Shown: piece after piece, positions 7,946-16,195 of the stretch
How the letters are laid out: each line of letters starts with the position of its first letter
Position numbering within the stretch: the stretch's first letter is position 1
Virus record (IMG/VR): IMGVR_UViG_3300035698_026680
Location: 38,500-102,499 of that record
Direction: 5' to 3' (one strand)
Length of the DNA stretch: 64,000 nucleotides
Origin: a virus
Notes under the pieces: model-generated
Databases searched by the model: none
What the model saw: only the letters and a program-made list of their open reading frames with translations
What the model was told of the DNA's origin: nothing
Translations under genes and position numbers: made by a program

Positions 7946-8110
7946 GTGATTATAATACACAGTTGTCCGCATTGTGGTTCCGGCGATATTCTCTCTAACA
8001 CAGGTGGTTATTATTGCAATTCATGTTATCAGTGGCTAGGGCTTGGACAACAAAAAGAAAAGCACTTTATGAAACGATATTATGAGAAAACAAGTGCCAT
8101 TAATAGCTAA
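7946..8110 (+). CDS. Zinc-ribbon protein, 54 aa, GTG start
   Basis: GTG follows AAGGAGGATAAG, a near-perfect SD. CPHCGS at 7-12 and CNSCYQW at 24-30 form a four-Cys ribbon; the rest is a basic helix. Likely a nucleic-acid- or protein-binding mini-domain. Confidence 0.6.
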   Translation: MIIIHSCPHCGSGDILSNTGGYYCNSCYQWLGLGQQKEKHFMKRYYEKTSAINS

Positions 8111-8145
8111 AACAAATACTATAAAGATTTAATTAGTTATACAAA

Positions 8146-8340
8146 ATGAGAAGAAAAATGAAAACAGTAGAGAAGATTAAAGAATTCAACAATGGAGTCT
8201 GGAATGCTGGTGGCGGCCCAGAGTCGAGTATTAGTCCGAGTGGTTTTTTGACTAATTCTTCATATAAGAATAAGCAAAAGTTAGACATGATTAGACTAAA
8301 GATAAACGAAATGATAGGGGTTCTAAATGAGAAAAAATAA
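8146..8340 (+). CDS. Hypothetical protein, 64 aa
   Basis: A polar, Gly/Ser-rich middle (WNAGGGPESSISPSG) and helical ends. ATGs at 8146 and 8158 are both possible starts; no strong SD decides. It overlaps the next gene by 14 nt. Confidence 0.45.
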   Translation: MRRKMKTVEKIKEFNNGVWNAGGGPESSISPSGFLTNSSYKNKQKLDMIRLKINEMIGVLNEKK

Positions 8341-8524
8341 AACTAAGAAAATGAAGAAGAAAAAACTTACAGAACAGATATTAGCAGAACTTTGGGACGT
8401 TATTAACGAAAAGGGACTAGGTGTTTGGGGGAATATAGGGTCAGATGATTGGAAGTTGGCTAGAGAACTATTTAGGCTAGAAAATTTAAATAAAGAAAAA
8501 ATAGAAAAGAGTATCAATGACTAA
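8327..8524 (+). CDS. Hypothetical basic protein, 65 aa
   Basis: Lys-rich N-terminus followed by an amphipathic helical sequence. It overlaps the preceding gene, and its end overlaps a possible alternative start of the next. Function unknown. Confidence 0.45.
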   Translation: MRKNKTKKMKKKKLTEQILAELWDVINEKGLGVWGNIGSDDWKLARELFRLENLNKEKIEKSIND

Positions 8525-8555
8525 ATGTAAACGCAAACTAAAAGGAGGGGAGAAA

Positions 8556-8717
8556 ATGAAGAAAGTAAAGAAAAAGGTTATCTTTGGGAAAAAGTGTAGC
8601 CTTTGTAGAAGGGAGCCAATAATTGGGTTGATTGACTTGACTGAAAAGGGAGACAATATTTGTTTGTGCGAGAAGCATATAAAAGAGTTTTGTAAAAAAA
8701 CACTAAAATCAAAATGA
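8556..8717 (+). CDS. Zinc-binding mini-protein, 53 aa
   Basis: The start at 8556 is chosen because AAAGGAGGGG lies 7 nt upstream; an in-frame ATG at 8517 would add 13 basic residues. CSLCRR and a later CEKHIKEFC give a Cys/His set able to bind zinc. Confidence 0.5.
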   Translation: MKKVKKKVIFGKKCSLCRREPIIGLIDLTEKGDNICLCEKHIKEFCKKTLKSK

Positions 8718-8920
8718 CCAACTGTAAATGCAAACCAACCGACATGGCGACAGGAAAAAGTATTTCTGGGGAGTGTCCGGTGTGTGAGAAGGGGAAGGGG
8801 AAAAATAATTGTCCCAGGTGTGGATCAAAAGTTAACTGGATAAATAAAAATGTTTATGTTTGCCCTGATTGTAATTGGGGGGAAGGAAAAGATGAACAAA
8901 AAAATAGTTTACTTAATTAA
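8714..8920 (+). CDS. Zinc-ribbon protein, 68 aa
   Basis: CPVC, then CPRCGSKVNW, then CPDCNWG: the last two pairs form a classical rubredoxin-like ribbon. ATGA overlap with the preceding gene. No catalytic part. Confidence 0.6.
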   Translation: MTNCKCKPTDMATGKSISGECPVCEKGKGKNNCPRCGSKVNWINKNVYVCPDCNWGEGKDEQKNSLLN

Positions 8921-9053
8921 ATTTGGCCTGATTTACTTGATACTGTTAGCAATTCTTATCAATATTTTAAGGCATATCAGGATAGATTTTATAACTTACT
9001 GTCCGACTGGATGTCTTAGAGCGTGGGAGTTCCGTTTTATTTGGTTAAGATAA
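8892..9053 (+). CDS. Small membrane protein, 53 aa
   Basis: The ATG at 8892 has GGAAGG 5 nt upstream, which favours it over an in-frame upstream ATG. Residues 5-26 form one strongly hydrophobic segment (Leu/Ile/Tyr-rich); the tail carries CPTGC. It could be a holin-like or inner-membrane protein, but there is no lysis partner nearby. Confidence 0.5.
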   Translation: MNKKIVYLIKFGLIYLILLAILINILRHIRIDFITYCPTGCLRAWEFRFIWLR

Positions 9054-9057
9054 TGCC

Positions 9058-9192
9058 ATGACTAAACCCAAACACAAGATTAGTAAGGAACATGAAAAAC
9101 CAAAAAAATTATCCAAGGAAGTGACTAGGGTGTTAGCAAAAATTATAATTAAAGATAAGTCGTTGTTTAAAAGTTTTATTTTGAGTTTTTAA
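9058..9192 (+). CDS. Hypothetical basic peptide, 44 aa
   Basis: Lys-rich first half and hydrophobic second half; it ends 2 nt before the phosphatase start. No clear SD, so expression is uncertain. Confidence 0.35.
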   Translation: MTKPKHKISKEHEKPKKLSKEVTRVLAKIIIKDKSLFKSFILSF

Positions 9193-9194
9193 AA

Positions 9195-9953
9195 ATGAGT
9201 AAAATATTCGCAATATCCGATATTCATGGGTGCTATGATGAATTGATGGCTTTAATGAAAAAGCTACCCTTGAATCCAATAAAAGACAAAATGGTCTTTC
9301 TTGGTGACTATATTGATCGTGGTCATCAGTCAATGCAGGTAGTCAAGCAATTAATAAAATGGGATAAGAAGTATCCCCATTGGGAATTTCTCTATGGGAA
9401 CCACGAAGACCTGATGCTTGATGCTTTAGTCTATAAAGGTCGGATCTATCATTCCTACGATCTCTGGTACGGTCAGGGGGGCAAAGAAACAGCTAAGAGT
9501 TACTTTCGTAAGAACATGAATAAATACGACATGGCTATTAGTCAACCGAAGGATCACATAAAATGGAAACATTTAGATTGGCTCAGAAAACGACCAATTT
9601 ATCACGAAACGGAGAAATACTTTTTTGTCCACGCTGCGGTTTTGCCAAATATAACCCTGGCGGAGTTCAAGCATCATATTGATAATAACGAAGCTCCTGT
9701 TAGGGGAGCGGCGATTTGGGCAAGAGAAGACTTTATTAATTGTAAATACGATTGGGGGAAAAAGATTATTTTTGGACACACCGCCAATAGTAGCAATCGA
9801 AAATGGGGAAAACCTTTTGAGCCGATTGTGATGGAAAACAAAATAGGAATAGATACGGCAGTTTGTCCAGGTCGATGCAATAAATTAACGGCAGTCGAAT
9901 TGCCAATAGAAAAGTTTTACTTTCAGGAGTACATATGGAAAAACAAAATATAA
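9195..9953 (+). CDS. Calcineurin-like metallophosphoesterase (PPP-type)
   Basis: 252 aa, the length of lambda phosphatase and bacterial PrpA/PrpB. All metal-site motifs are present: Asp9-x-His11 in SDIHG, GDYIDRG at 37-43, GNHED at 68-72, a VHAA segment near 145 and FGHT near 197. The family removes phosphate from Ser/Thr/Tyr residues or small substrates such as diadenosine tetraphosphate using two Mn/Fe ions. In lambdoid phages such enzymes are dispensable accessory genes. It overlaps the next gene by 19 nt. Confidence 0.9.
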   Translation: MSKIFAISDIHGCYDELMALMKKLPLNPIKDKMVFLGDYIDRGHQSMQVVKQLIKWDKKYPHWEFLYGNHEDLMLDALVYKGRIYHSYDLWYGQGGKETAKSYFRKNMNKYDMAISQPKDHIKWKHLDWLRKRPIYHETEKYFFVHAAVLPNITLAEFKHHIDNNEAPVRGAAIWAREDFINCKYDWGKKIIFGHTANSSNRKWGKPFEPIVMENKIGIDTAVCPGRCNKLTAVELPIEKFYFQEYIWKNKI

Positions 9954-10306
9954 CTGTTTTCAAAATCAGAATAGATAGCATTAAAAAACACGCAATAGGT
10001 TTTGAGTTATTCTCAGGGGAAAGAGTCCAAGATACCTATGTTAATGTTTTGGCTAAAGGCGGCTATGGAGTTAAGGGAAGATTTCTACTTACTCCTAAAC
10101 AATTTGCCGATTTCGCCAATAGACTAATTGCCTATGTCTATCTCAGTCCCAAAGCTTTCAATGACGAAGAACTCTTTGTTCTCTGGGGATTGAGATTGAA
10201 TATTTTTGATTGTGAAACACAACAGATGTCAGGGACTATTTTTACACATGAAAGACTAAGAAGAATCAAGGAAATATTAAAAACATTAAAAAATAAAAAG
10301 ACCTAA
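9935..10306 (+). CDS. Hypothetical protein, 123 aa
   Basis: The ATG has CAGGAG 6 nt upstream, within the end of the phosphatase gene. Mixed alpha/beta protein with no recognised motif; C-terminal basic helix. Function unknown. Confidence 0.6.
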   Translation: MEKQNITVFKIRIDSIKKHAIGFELFSGERVQDTYVNVLAKGGYGVKGRFLLTPKQFADFANRLIAYVYLSPKAFNDEELFVLWGLRLNIFDCETQQMSGTIFTHERLRRIKEILKTLKNKKT

Positions 10307-10315
10307 GGAGGCCAC

Positions 10316-10942
10316 ATGTCAGAAAATGAAGTAAAAGTAAAAGTAAAATATCCTTCTGATGAAGCGATAGTTTTAGACCCAAGGCTTATCAAGCAAGCTA
10401 AGGATTGGGAAGAAATTGTTAGTCTTTGGACTATTTCCAAAGAAATTGATATTAAAAATCAATGGATCAAGGGCGACATTATTAATCGGGCGATTGCTGT
10501 TCATGGAGAAGGCTGTCTAAAAAAGTTTGCCGAACAAGTCAACGAGTCGATTAGAACAATAGAGAATTATCGTAGAGTAGCAAGGGCATTTCCCGCATCA
10601 ATGAGGAATTTGAATATTAGTTGGACCCATTATCTTATTTCTTCTTACTCTGATTCTTATAATCGAAAACTAAAGAAGTTCGTTACTAGAAATCGGTTTG
10701 ACTGGCTTAGGAAAGCTCACGATAATAGCTGGTCTTGTCCCAGGCTAACACAAGAGATTAAAAAGTCTGGAGCAATAGTTGATAGGGGCGATGTCTTTAA
10801 CTATTACGAAGCCTATATCAAAAAGGTCAGACACGTCTTGCTTCATATCGAAAAAGACAAGCTTAAACCAGTAGAAAAGAAAAGGTTAATCGGTATATTA
10901 TTGCACGTCTATAACGAGTTCATGGTTTATCTTGCAAGCTGA
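10316..10942 (+). CDS. Putative HTH DNA-binding protein, 208 aa
   Basis: AAGGAGG lies 5 nt before ATG. Residues 55-115 have the pattern seen in phage ParB-HTH/DUF3102-like proteins: a helix-turn-helix-like segment (SIRTIENYRRVARAFP) followed by an SWTHY...  box and a second helical box. It probably binds DNA, perhaps as regulator or replication-associated factor. A promoter follows its stop. Confidence 0.5.
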   Translation: MSENEVKVKVKYPSDEAIVLDPRLIKQAKDWEEIVSLWTISKEIDIKNQWIKGDIINRAIAVHGEGCLKKFAEQVNESIRTIENYRRVARAFPASMRNLNISWTHYLISSYSDSYNRKLKKFVTRNRFDWLRKAHDNSWSCPRLTQEIKKSGAIVDRGDVFNYYEAYIKKVRHVLLHIEKDKLKPVEKKRLIGILLHVYNEFMVYLAS

Positions 10943-10950
10943 TTTCAGCG

Positions 10951-10979
10951 TTGATTTTAGCCTTGAAATAAGTTATAAT
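10951..10979 (+). promoter_or_regulatory. Sigma-70-like promoter (class 1)
   Basis: TTGATT, 17 nt, TATAAT. Shares GTTGATTTT and AAATAAGTTATAATTAA with the promoter at 2862. It drives the YkgJ2-Rad52-replication operon. Confidence 0.85.
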
Positions 10980-11003
10980 TAATATAGAAAATTAGGAGAA
11001 TAA

Positions 11004-12047
11004 ATGGAAAAAAAATACGGTCTAAAACTTGTGGAAGAGTTAAAAAGCGGGAAGAGAAAGAAACTTAAACAAAGTGATACGATTCCCTTCAAATGCACTG
11101 CTTGTGGTAAATGCTGTTTTAACACTGATATTTTATTAAACGCTTACGACATAATTCGATTAAGACATGGGCTTGGAATTTCGACAAAAGAACTACTCCA
11201 GAAAAAATACATTTCTTTTCATATTGGGCCAAGTTCTGGCTTGCCAGTTGCTATGATTGAATTTCAGCAAGTAGACGAAAAACTGTTTCGATGTCCTTTT
11301 CTTTCTCCTGCAATAAGAGCGCAAGTAATAATGGAAGAATTGAAAAAGCTGAAAAAGGTAAAGAGCAAATCAGAAATGAAAAGACTAATGACGATTTTTA
11401 AAGAAAATCCAAGTCAAATAATGAAGGAAATTGGCAAAGTTAAAATTGAAAGATGGCTTTGCTCTGTTCATTCCGATCGACCAATTGTTTGTCGCTTTTA
11501 TCCAACGGGAAGAATTAAATCTGGTAAGAAAAACCAAGAAATTCGAGATTATGAAAACACCTTCTTTCTTCAAGATCCGCCAAAATATTGCAATGGATTC
11601 AAAACTAAGGAAAAACAGACCTTAAAAAAGTTTTTAAAAGATGCTAACTTCTATCAGTATGACGAAGGAAGTGCCAAGTTCTATGAAATCATAGAAAAGC
11701 TAGCTAAATCAGGCCTTTTTGCATCTACAAAAGAGAACAGTAAAAAGTTAGCGACCCATAAACCACTATTATCTGATGGTTCAAAAGTATTTTTCATTAT
11801 TGCTAATATGCTCTACAACTTTGATTCCTTCATTTTTTTCTCGGAAGATAACTTGGTTCAAAGAACAATTACTGAAAAAGATCAGACACACGAAAATTTT
11901 ATGTATGTCCTTAGAAAAATAGAAATGATGATTAATTTGCTAATCAAAATTTATAAAACACAGGGCGGAGAAGCCGCCTTTGATCAATTTACAAACATGA
12001 TGCCTAACAAAGGGGGTGAATCGAACAATGGCAAAAGCCAAAACTAA
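11004..12047 (+). CDS. Large YkgJ-type cysteine-cluster protein, 347 aa
   Basis: First gene after a strong promoter. CTACGKCC at 31-38 is the family signature; further conserved Cys occur as CPFLSP, CSVHxxRPIVCRFYP and YCNGF. The second half (200-347) is a helical extension not needed for the core fold. The family is thought to hold zinc or an Fe-S cluster; role unknown. The tail overlaps the Rad52-like gene by 20 nt. A shorter member is encoded at 902-1393. Confidence 0.75.
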   Translation: MEKKYGLKLVEELKSGKRKKLKQSDTIPFKCTACGKCCFNTDILLNAYDIIRLRHGLGISTKELLQKKYISFHIGPSSGLPVAMIEFQQVDEKLFRCPFLSPAIRAQVIMEELKKLKKVKSKSEMKRLMTIFKENPSQIMKEIGKVKIERWLCSVHSDRPIVCRFYPTGRIKSGKKNQEIRDYENTFFLQDPPKYCNGFKTKEKQTLKKFLKDANFYQYDEGSAKFYEIIEKLAKSGLFASTKENSKKLATHKPLLSDGSKVFFIIANMLYNFDSFIFFSEDNLVQRTITEKDQTHENFMYVLRKIEMMINLLIKIYKTQGGEAAFDQFTNMMPNKGGESNNGKSQN

Positions 12048-12777
12048 AACTATGAGTAGTTTAACGAAAAAACTAAACGAACCTTTACCAAAAGAAGCTA
12101 TTAAGCAAAGAGAAGGTGGTCGTGGCATGATGCTCGATTACCTAGAAGGCTGGTGGGCGATTAAAAACGCTAACAAGCTTTTTGGTATTGATAATTGGAG
12201 TTACGAAGCTGTTTGGGAGAGATTAGAACACATCACTTTGCCTAATACAGCAAAGGGCAAAAAATCAGGTCTTTACACTGTTCCCGTGATTCTTAAAGTC
12301 AAAATTGGTGATAAAGAAGTAGTTAGAAGCGATATTGGAATGACGCAGTACTACGGAGAACAAGGTAAGGAAATGGCGATTAAAGGTTGTGTTACCGATG
12401 CTCTAAAGAGATGTCTTAGAACCTTTGGTGCTCAATTCGGATTGGAGCTTTACGACAAAGGAGATATTACTCCGCCAACTACCAGGGTTCAGGGTAGAAA
12501 GCCTTATTTATCTCAACAGCAATTAATGGAGCAGTTCAAAATGGATGTTAACCAAAAACCGCCAACTTGCCCTGATTGTCAGTCGGGAATGAAGTTAGTG
12601 CCGAGAAAAGACGGATCTAGTCTATTTTGGAGTTGTCCAAATTGGAGAAGTAAGGGTTGTAAGGGTTACAATGTCGATGATGTCGATATTGATGGAAACC
12701 TTACTCCAAAAAAAGGGGCTATTCCAAAAAAGCCCGTAAAAAAGGATGATGTCAAGACAGACGACATCCCATTCTAA
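12028..12777 (+). CDS. Rad52-like single-strand annealing protein
   Basis: 249 aa; start chosen at the ATG 9 nt after AGGGGGTG. Residues 35-145 match the Rad52/Rad22 fold: a DYLEGWWAIKNANKLFGxDNW segment, a beta-hairpin with a charged loop, then KGCVTDALKRCLRTFG before a hydrophobic strand. It would bind ssDNA and anneal complementary strands during phage recombination. A Cys4 finger like those of topoisomerase I tails follows (about 182-215). The last residues, KTDDIPF, equal the protein-binding tip of bacterial SSB. SSB itself is encoded 6 kb downstream and lacks this tip. Confidence 0.85.
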   Translation: MAKAKTKTMSSLTKKLNEPLPKEAIKQREGGRGMMLDYLEGWWAIKNANKLFGIDNWSYEAVWERLEHITLPNTAKGKKSGLYTVPVILKVKIGDKEVVRSDIGMTQYYGEQGKEMAIKGCVTDALKRCLRTFGAQFGLELYDKGDITPPTTRVQGRKPYLSQQQLMEQFKMDVNQKPPTCPDCQSGMKLVPRKDGSSLFWSCPNWRSKGCKGYNVDDVDIDGNLTPKKGAIPKKPVKKDDVKTDDIPF

Positions 12778-12786
12778 TTAAAAACT

Positions 12787-12816
12787 GGGGGGTTTGTTAA
12801 AACTCACAAGCCCCCC
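12787..12816 (+). terminator. Strong GC hairpin after annealase gene
   Basis: Stem GGGGGGTTTGT with ACAAGCCCCCC (11 bp, one G-T), loop of 8 nt. No long T-run follows, so it may be an attenuating or mRNA-stabilising hairpin rather than a full Rho-independent terminator. Confidence 0.6.
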
Positions 12817-12829
12817 TTGGATCATTACT

Positions 12830-13213
12830 ATGAAAAAAACACATAAACAACTATTCGAAATACTTATCAAATTTTTAGACGTTAAGTCATGGGATTTTAT
12901 GGGGTGGAAGGAGAAAATGGTGTATTGGAGAGTTGGTAACTATTCAGCATCAGACTTACTTTCATTGATGATTTTATGCGATTTTGACTCCAAGGAAATA
13001 ATTTACGACCTTGCAACAATCCTAGGCCAGGAGGAAGTAAGGAAGTTGGTTTTTGGGGAAGAGATATTAGACATTGAAGAACTAGGATTTGAAGCAATTA
13101 CCGATAAGACAAAGACGGTATCTTTTAAATTTCACTCACTCGCTATGATTCTCACCGGCAACCCCATAGACTGGTTAAAATATGCAATCAGGTTTATTGA
13201 AGGGAAAAAATGA
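12830..13213 (+). CDS. Hypothetical protein, 127 aa
   Basis: The ATG at 12830 lies just after the hairpin; upstream in-frame starts would fall inside the stem. A helical protein with W/F-rich hydrophobic core; no family recognised. No strong SD. Confidence 0.5.
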   Translation: MKKTHKQLFEILIKFLDVKSWDFMGWKEKMVYWRVGNYSASDLLSLMILCDFDSKEIIYDLATILGQEEVRKLVFGEEILDIEELGFEAITDKTKTVSFKFHSLAMILTGNPIDWLKYAIRFIEGKK

Positions 13214-13392
13214 AAAAAATACTTGTCTATCGCCGAACAGTTATCTGGGAATTCAAATTCAAAAGATGCTTTAGATGCAAAAGAAGGGTTTGGCCTTTCG
13301 AAAAAAGGGCAAAATCAATAGTATTTTATAAACATAAAAAGAAGCGAAAAAGATTAACTTATTGTATTAAATGTTTAAAGGAGCTAGCATGA
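13210..13392 (+). CDS. Basic Cys4 protein, 60 aa
   Basis: CFRCKRR at 20-26 and CIKCLKE near the end give two CxxC knuckles separated by a very basic stretch. Probably a zinc-stabilised nucleic-acid-binding mini-protein. ATGA overlap with the preceding gene. Confidence 0.55.
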   Translation: MKKILVYRRTVIWEFKFKRCFRCKRRVWPFEKRAKSIVFYKHKKKRKRLTYCIKCLKELA

Positions 13393-14147
13393 GAAATTAT
13401 GATTGCCAAGATTCACATAATGAAGGACAGTTCCCGGGGTTCCCAGAGAAGCTACAATATCAATCATGGCAATTTCCATCTATCATTAATGGTTTTGTTC
13501 ATTCGTTAACAGGGGCAGAATTTAAGGTTCTTTGGTACATTTTACGACACACTTTTGGATGGCAAAAAAACACCGATAGACTATCAATTTCACAGATACA
13601 AAAAGGAATTACTAAAAAAAACGGGGAAATTCTCGATAGTGGAACAGGCCTATCACGACCTAGCGTTATAAAATCAGCTAGTAATTTAGAAACAATGGGG
13701 TTTATTGAGACTAAAAAAGCCCCGGGGAAAGTAACTGTTTATACAGTTCGACTAGTAAAGAATTTTAACCAGACTAGTAAAAAAAGTTTACCAGTCGCTA
13801 GTAAAGAAATTTTACCCACAATAAATAATAATACAAAAAATAATAATACAAATATTCACGAACAAAAAATTCGTGTGTATAAAAGATTCCCAAAAGAGAA
13901 ACAACAATGCGTTCATAGACTTTGTTATCACTTAGAAGATTTGACTGGAACAAGAATCGTTAATTGGGGCAAGCAAGGAAAAGCGATGAGTGCAATGTTA
14001 AGAGCTGGTTTTACCGAAGAAGAAATTAAAAGAACAATCACTTATATGGCTAAAGGCGATGAATTTTTTAGCGATAAAGGTTTTGATCTCGTAACTGTAA
14101 GCAATAGCATTGGCCGTTATAAATCAATGTCAGAAAGGAAATTATGA
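13389..14147 (+). CDS. Replication initiator (phage O-like wHTH protein)
   Basis: 252 aa; start set by AAAGGAG 5 nt upstream. Residues 15-120 match the N-terminal winged helix of phage replication protein O / replisome organisers: IINGFVHSLTGAEFKVLWYILRHTxGW followed by a recognition helix near GLSRPSVIKSASNLE and a FIETKK wing. The C-terminal 80 residues (GKAMSAMLRAGFTEEEIKRTI) resemble the DnaD-like/helicase-loading tail. It should bind the phage origin and recruit a helicase. No helicase is visible in the window. Confidence 0.75.
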   Translation: MRNYDCQDSHNEGQFPGFPEKLQYQSWQFPSIINGFVHSLTGAEFKVLWYILRHTFGWQKNTDRLSISQIQKGITKKNGEILDSGTGLSRPSVIKSASNLETMGFIETKKAPGKVTVYTVRLVKNFNQTSKKSLPVASKEILPTINNNTKNNNTNIHEQKIRVYKRFPKEKQQCVHRLCYHLEDLTGTRIVNWGKQGKAMSAMLRAGFTEEEIKRTITYMAKGDEFFSDKGFDLVTVSNSIGRYKSMSERKL

Positions 14148-14440
14148 AACTAACAAAAGAAGAAAGAAACCTTTTACTGTTTCTCGAATACACTGCAGTA
14201 GATCAATGGGGCTGGGTCAAAGACATAAGACATTTAAACGCAGGAGATCTTGAGATTATGAAACAGTGGAATAAGTCTGGTTTTGTTTTATCAAAGCGAG
14301 CCCATAAAAGTAAAGGCAAGCTAACCCAACTCACCTATGTTGTTAAACTTTCTCCTGAAGCATGGGGGATGGCTCACAAGCTAAGGAGAGAAAAAGCAGA
14401 AAGACATATTCCAGAAAAATTTAATAAGGAGAAAATATGA
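14144..14440 (+). CDS. Hypothetical protein, 98 aa
   Basis: ATGA overlaps on both ends, between the initiator and RtcB. The order helix-helix-strand (GFVLSKRAHK ... LTQLTYVVKLSPEAW) suggests a small winged-helix fold, but this is a weak call. Confidence 0.55.
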   Translation: MKLTKEERNLLLFLEYTAVDQWGWVKDIRHLNAGDLEIMKQWNKSGFVLSKRAHKSKGKLTQLTYVVKLSPEAWGMAHKLRREKAERHIPEKFNKEKI

Positions 14441-15618
14441 AAGTAATAAACAAAAAAAACTATAAAGTACCAGTTTTTAATTGGTGTCCAGAAATTGAAG
14501 ATGGTGCTATGGCTCAAATAGACAACTTGGCACAATTGCCATTTGTATTTAAAAGAATTTCAATAATGAGTGACTGCCATCAAGGGTACGGGATGCCTAT
14601 TGGTGGAGTTATGGCCGCCGAAGGCGTAATAGTTCCAAATGCTGTCGGTGTCGATATTGGTTGCGGAATGTGTGCGGTCAAAAGCAATTTGCGAGCAATT
14701 GATACCGATTTGCTTAAAAAGATAATGGGGGAGATTAGGAAAGTAATTCCTTTGGGATTTAATAAGCATGATAAAGAACAAGATATCAAATTAATGCCCG
14801 ACAATGAAGAATTAAAGCTAATAGTTTATCAAGAGTATAACAACGCCCTAAAATCTCTCGGCTCTCTCGGTGGTGGTAACCACTTTATCGAAATCCAAAA
14901 AGGCGACGATGGTCATATTTGGATTATGATTCATTCTGGAAGTAGAAACTTGGGGTTCAAGGTAGCCCAACACTACAACAAACTGGCGGTTGAATTAAAC
15001 GAAAAATGGAAAAGCGAAGTTCCTAAGAGTTGGGGGTTAGCTTTTTTACCAGTGGATTCTCAGGAAGGTCAAGACTACATAAAAGAAATGCAATACTGTG
15101 TTGACTTTGCTTTGGCCAATCGCAAGTTGATGATGGAAAGAGTGAAGGGAATTGTTGCTAAGGTTATTCAGGAAAGTTGGATTGATGGAATAATATCTAT
15201 TGGATTCGAGCCAATGATAAATATAGCCCACAACTATGCTTCTTTAGAGAATCACTTTGGGAAGAATGTATGGGTACATAGAAAAGGGGCCACAAAAGCG
15301 ACCAAGGGGTTAGTAGGCATAATTCCTGGCTCACAAGGGACTAAAAGCTATATTGTCGAAGGCTTGGGCAATAAAGAGTCGTTTATGTCTTGTTCTCATG
15401 GAGCGGGTAGAAAAATGAGTCGAAGCCAAGCAAGGAAAGAACTAAGCCTTGTGGAAGAACAATACAAAATGGAAGGTATTGTTCACGGGATCAGAAGCGC
15501 TCAAGACTTAGATGAAGCCCCAGGATCTTATAAAGACATTGGCAAAGTGATGGAAAATCAAAAAGACCTAGTTAAAATTTTAGTTGAGTTAACACCACTA
15601 GCTGTTATTAAAAGTTAA
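14437..15618 (+). CDS. rtcB: RNA-splicing/repair ligase RtcB
   Basis: 393 aa, near the usual 400. RtcB joins a 2',3'-cyclic-phosphate or 3'-phosphate end to a 5'-OH end with GTP and Mn. Metal and guanylate residues are all visible: Asp73 and Cys76 in GVDIGCGM, His149 in GGGNHF, His166 in HSGSR, His265 and the guanylated His321 in CSHGAGRK. In phages it can repair tRNAs cut by host anticodon nucleases; nine phage tRNA genes lie about 5.5 kb downstream, one of them interrupted. Co-transcribed with the replication initiator. Confidence 0.95.
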   Translation: MKVINKKNYKVPVFNWCPEIEDGAMAQIDNLAQLPFVFKRISIMSDCHQGYGMPIGGVMAAEGVIVPNAVGVDIGCGMCAVKSNLRAIDTDLLKKIMGEIRKVIPLGFNKHDKEQDIKLMPDNEELKLIVYQEYNNALKSLGSLGGGNHFIEIQKGDDGHIWIMIHSGSRNLGFKVAQHYNKLAVELNEKWKSEVPKSWGLAFLPVDSQEGQDYIKEMQYCVDFALANRKLMMERVKGIVAKVIQESWIDGIISIGFEPMINIAHNYASLENHFGKNVWVHRKGATKATKGLVGIIPGSQGTKSYIVEGLGNKESFMSCSHGAGRKMSRSQARKELSLVEEQYKMEGIVHGIRSAQDLDEAPGSYKDIGKVMENQKDLVKILVELTPLAVIKS

Positions 15619-15627
15619 AGGAGAATT

Positions 15628-16065
15628 ATGTATAACCAAGGCCAACAATCAAACAGGGCTTTAAAGCAAGAAAAAGATAAACTTGAAATGCGGAAAACAA
15701 TGCTTGAAAGAACAACCGAAGTTACGACCTATCTGGCTTGGGGTCAATTACCACCATTAGAAAAGCTAAGGATTAAAAATGAATGGATTGCCTATTATGC
15801 AAAAGTTTCCCAAACTCAATCTTTTAAAGAGTTTATGGAAATGAGAGACGCTTACAAAGAAAACAAAATGGCCAGAGTAAAAGAATTGACTCTTAAAGCT
15901 AAGAAAAGAAGGGAAGATAAAAACTTTATGCCCAAACCACAAGATACTGATCCCTGGGAATTCTCTCATGGAGTGTGTGGAACCTATCAGGGTGTTTGCA
16001 ACCGAATTGAACAAATTAGTTTAAAGTTAACAGGAGTTAAAGATGTCCAAGAAATTTTTAAATAA
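15628..16065 (+). CDS. Hypothetical protein, 145 aa
   Basis: AAAGGAG 5 nt before ATG. Long charged helices through residue 100 and a C-terminal half with two Cys (GVCGTYQGVC). No family recognised. Overlaps the next gene by 23 nt. Confidence 0.6.
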   Translation: MYNQGQQSNRALKQEKDKLEMRKTMLERTTEVTTYLAWGQLPPLEKLRIKNEWIAYYAKVSQTQSFKEFMEMRDAYKENKMARVKELTLKAKKRREDKNFMPKPQDTDPWEFSHGVCGTYQGVCNRIEQISLKLTGVKDVQEIFK

Positions 16066-16195
16066 AGTTAATATTCTGAATCGCTGGGTAATAACCAGGA
16101 TTCCGGTAGGGAAAGATGCTGTTCCACTAAAGTGGCGAGTTAGCACTAGGTATAATATCTTAGGTTTTAAATTTATTATTTGGGAGTTAAAATGA
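16043..16195 (+). CDS. Hypothetical basic protein, 50 aa
   Basis: CAGGAG lies 7 nt before ATG, and the stop forms an ATGA overlap with the next gene. Basic and beta-rich with a hydrophobic C-terminus (YNILGFKFIIWE). Function unknown. Confidence 0.5.
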   Translation: MSKKFLNKVNILNRWVITRIPVGKDAVPLKWRVSTRYNILGFKFIIWELK

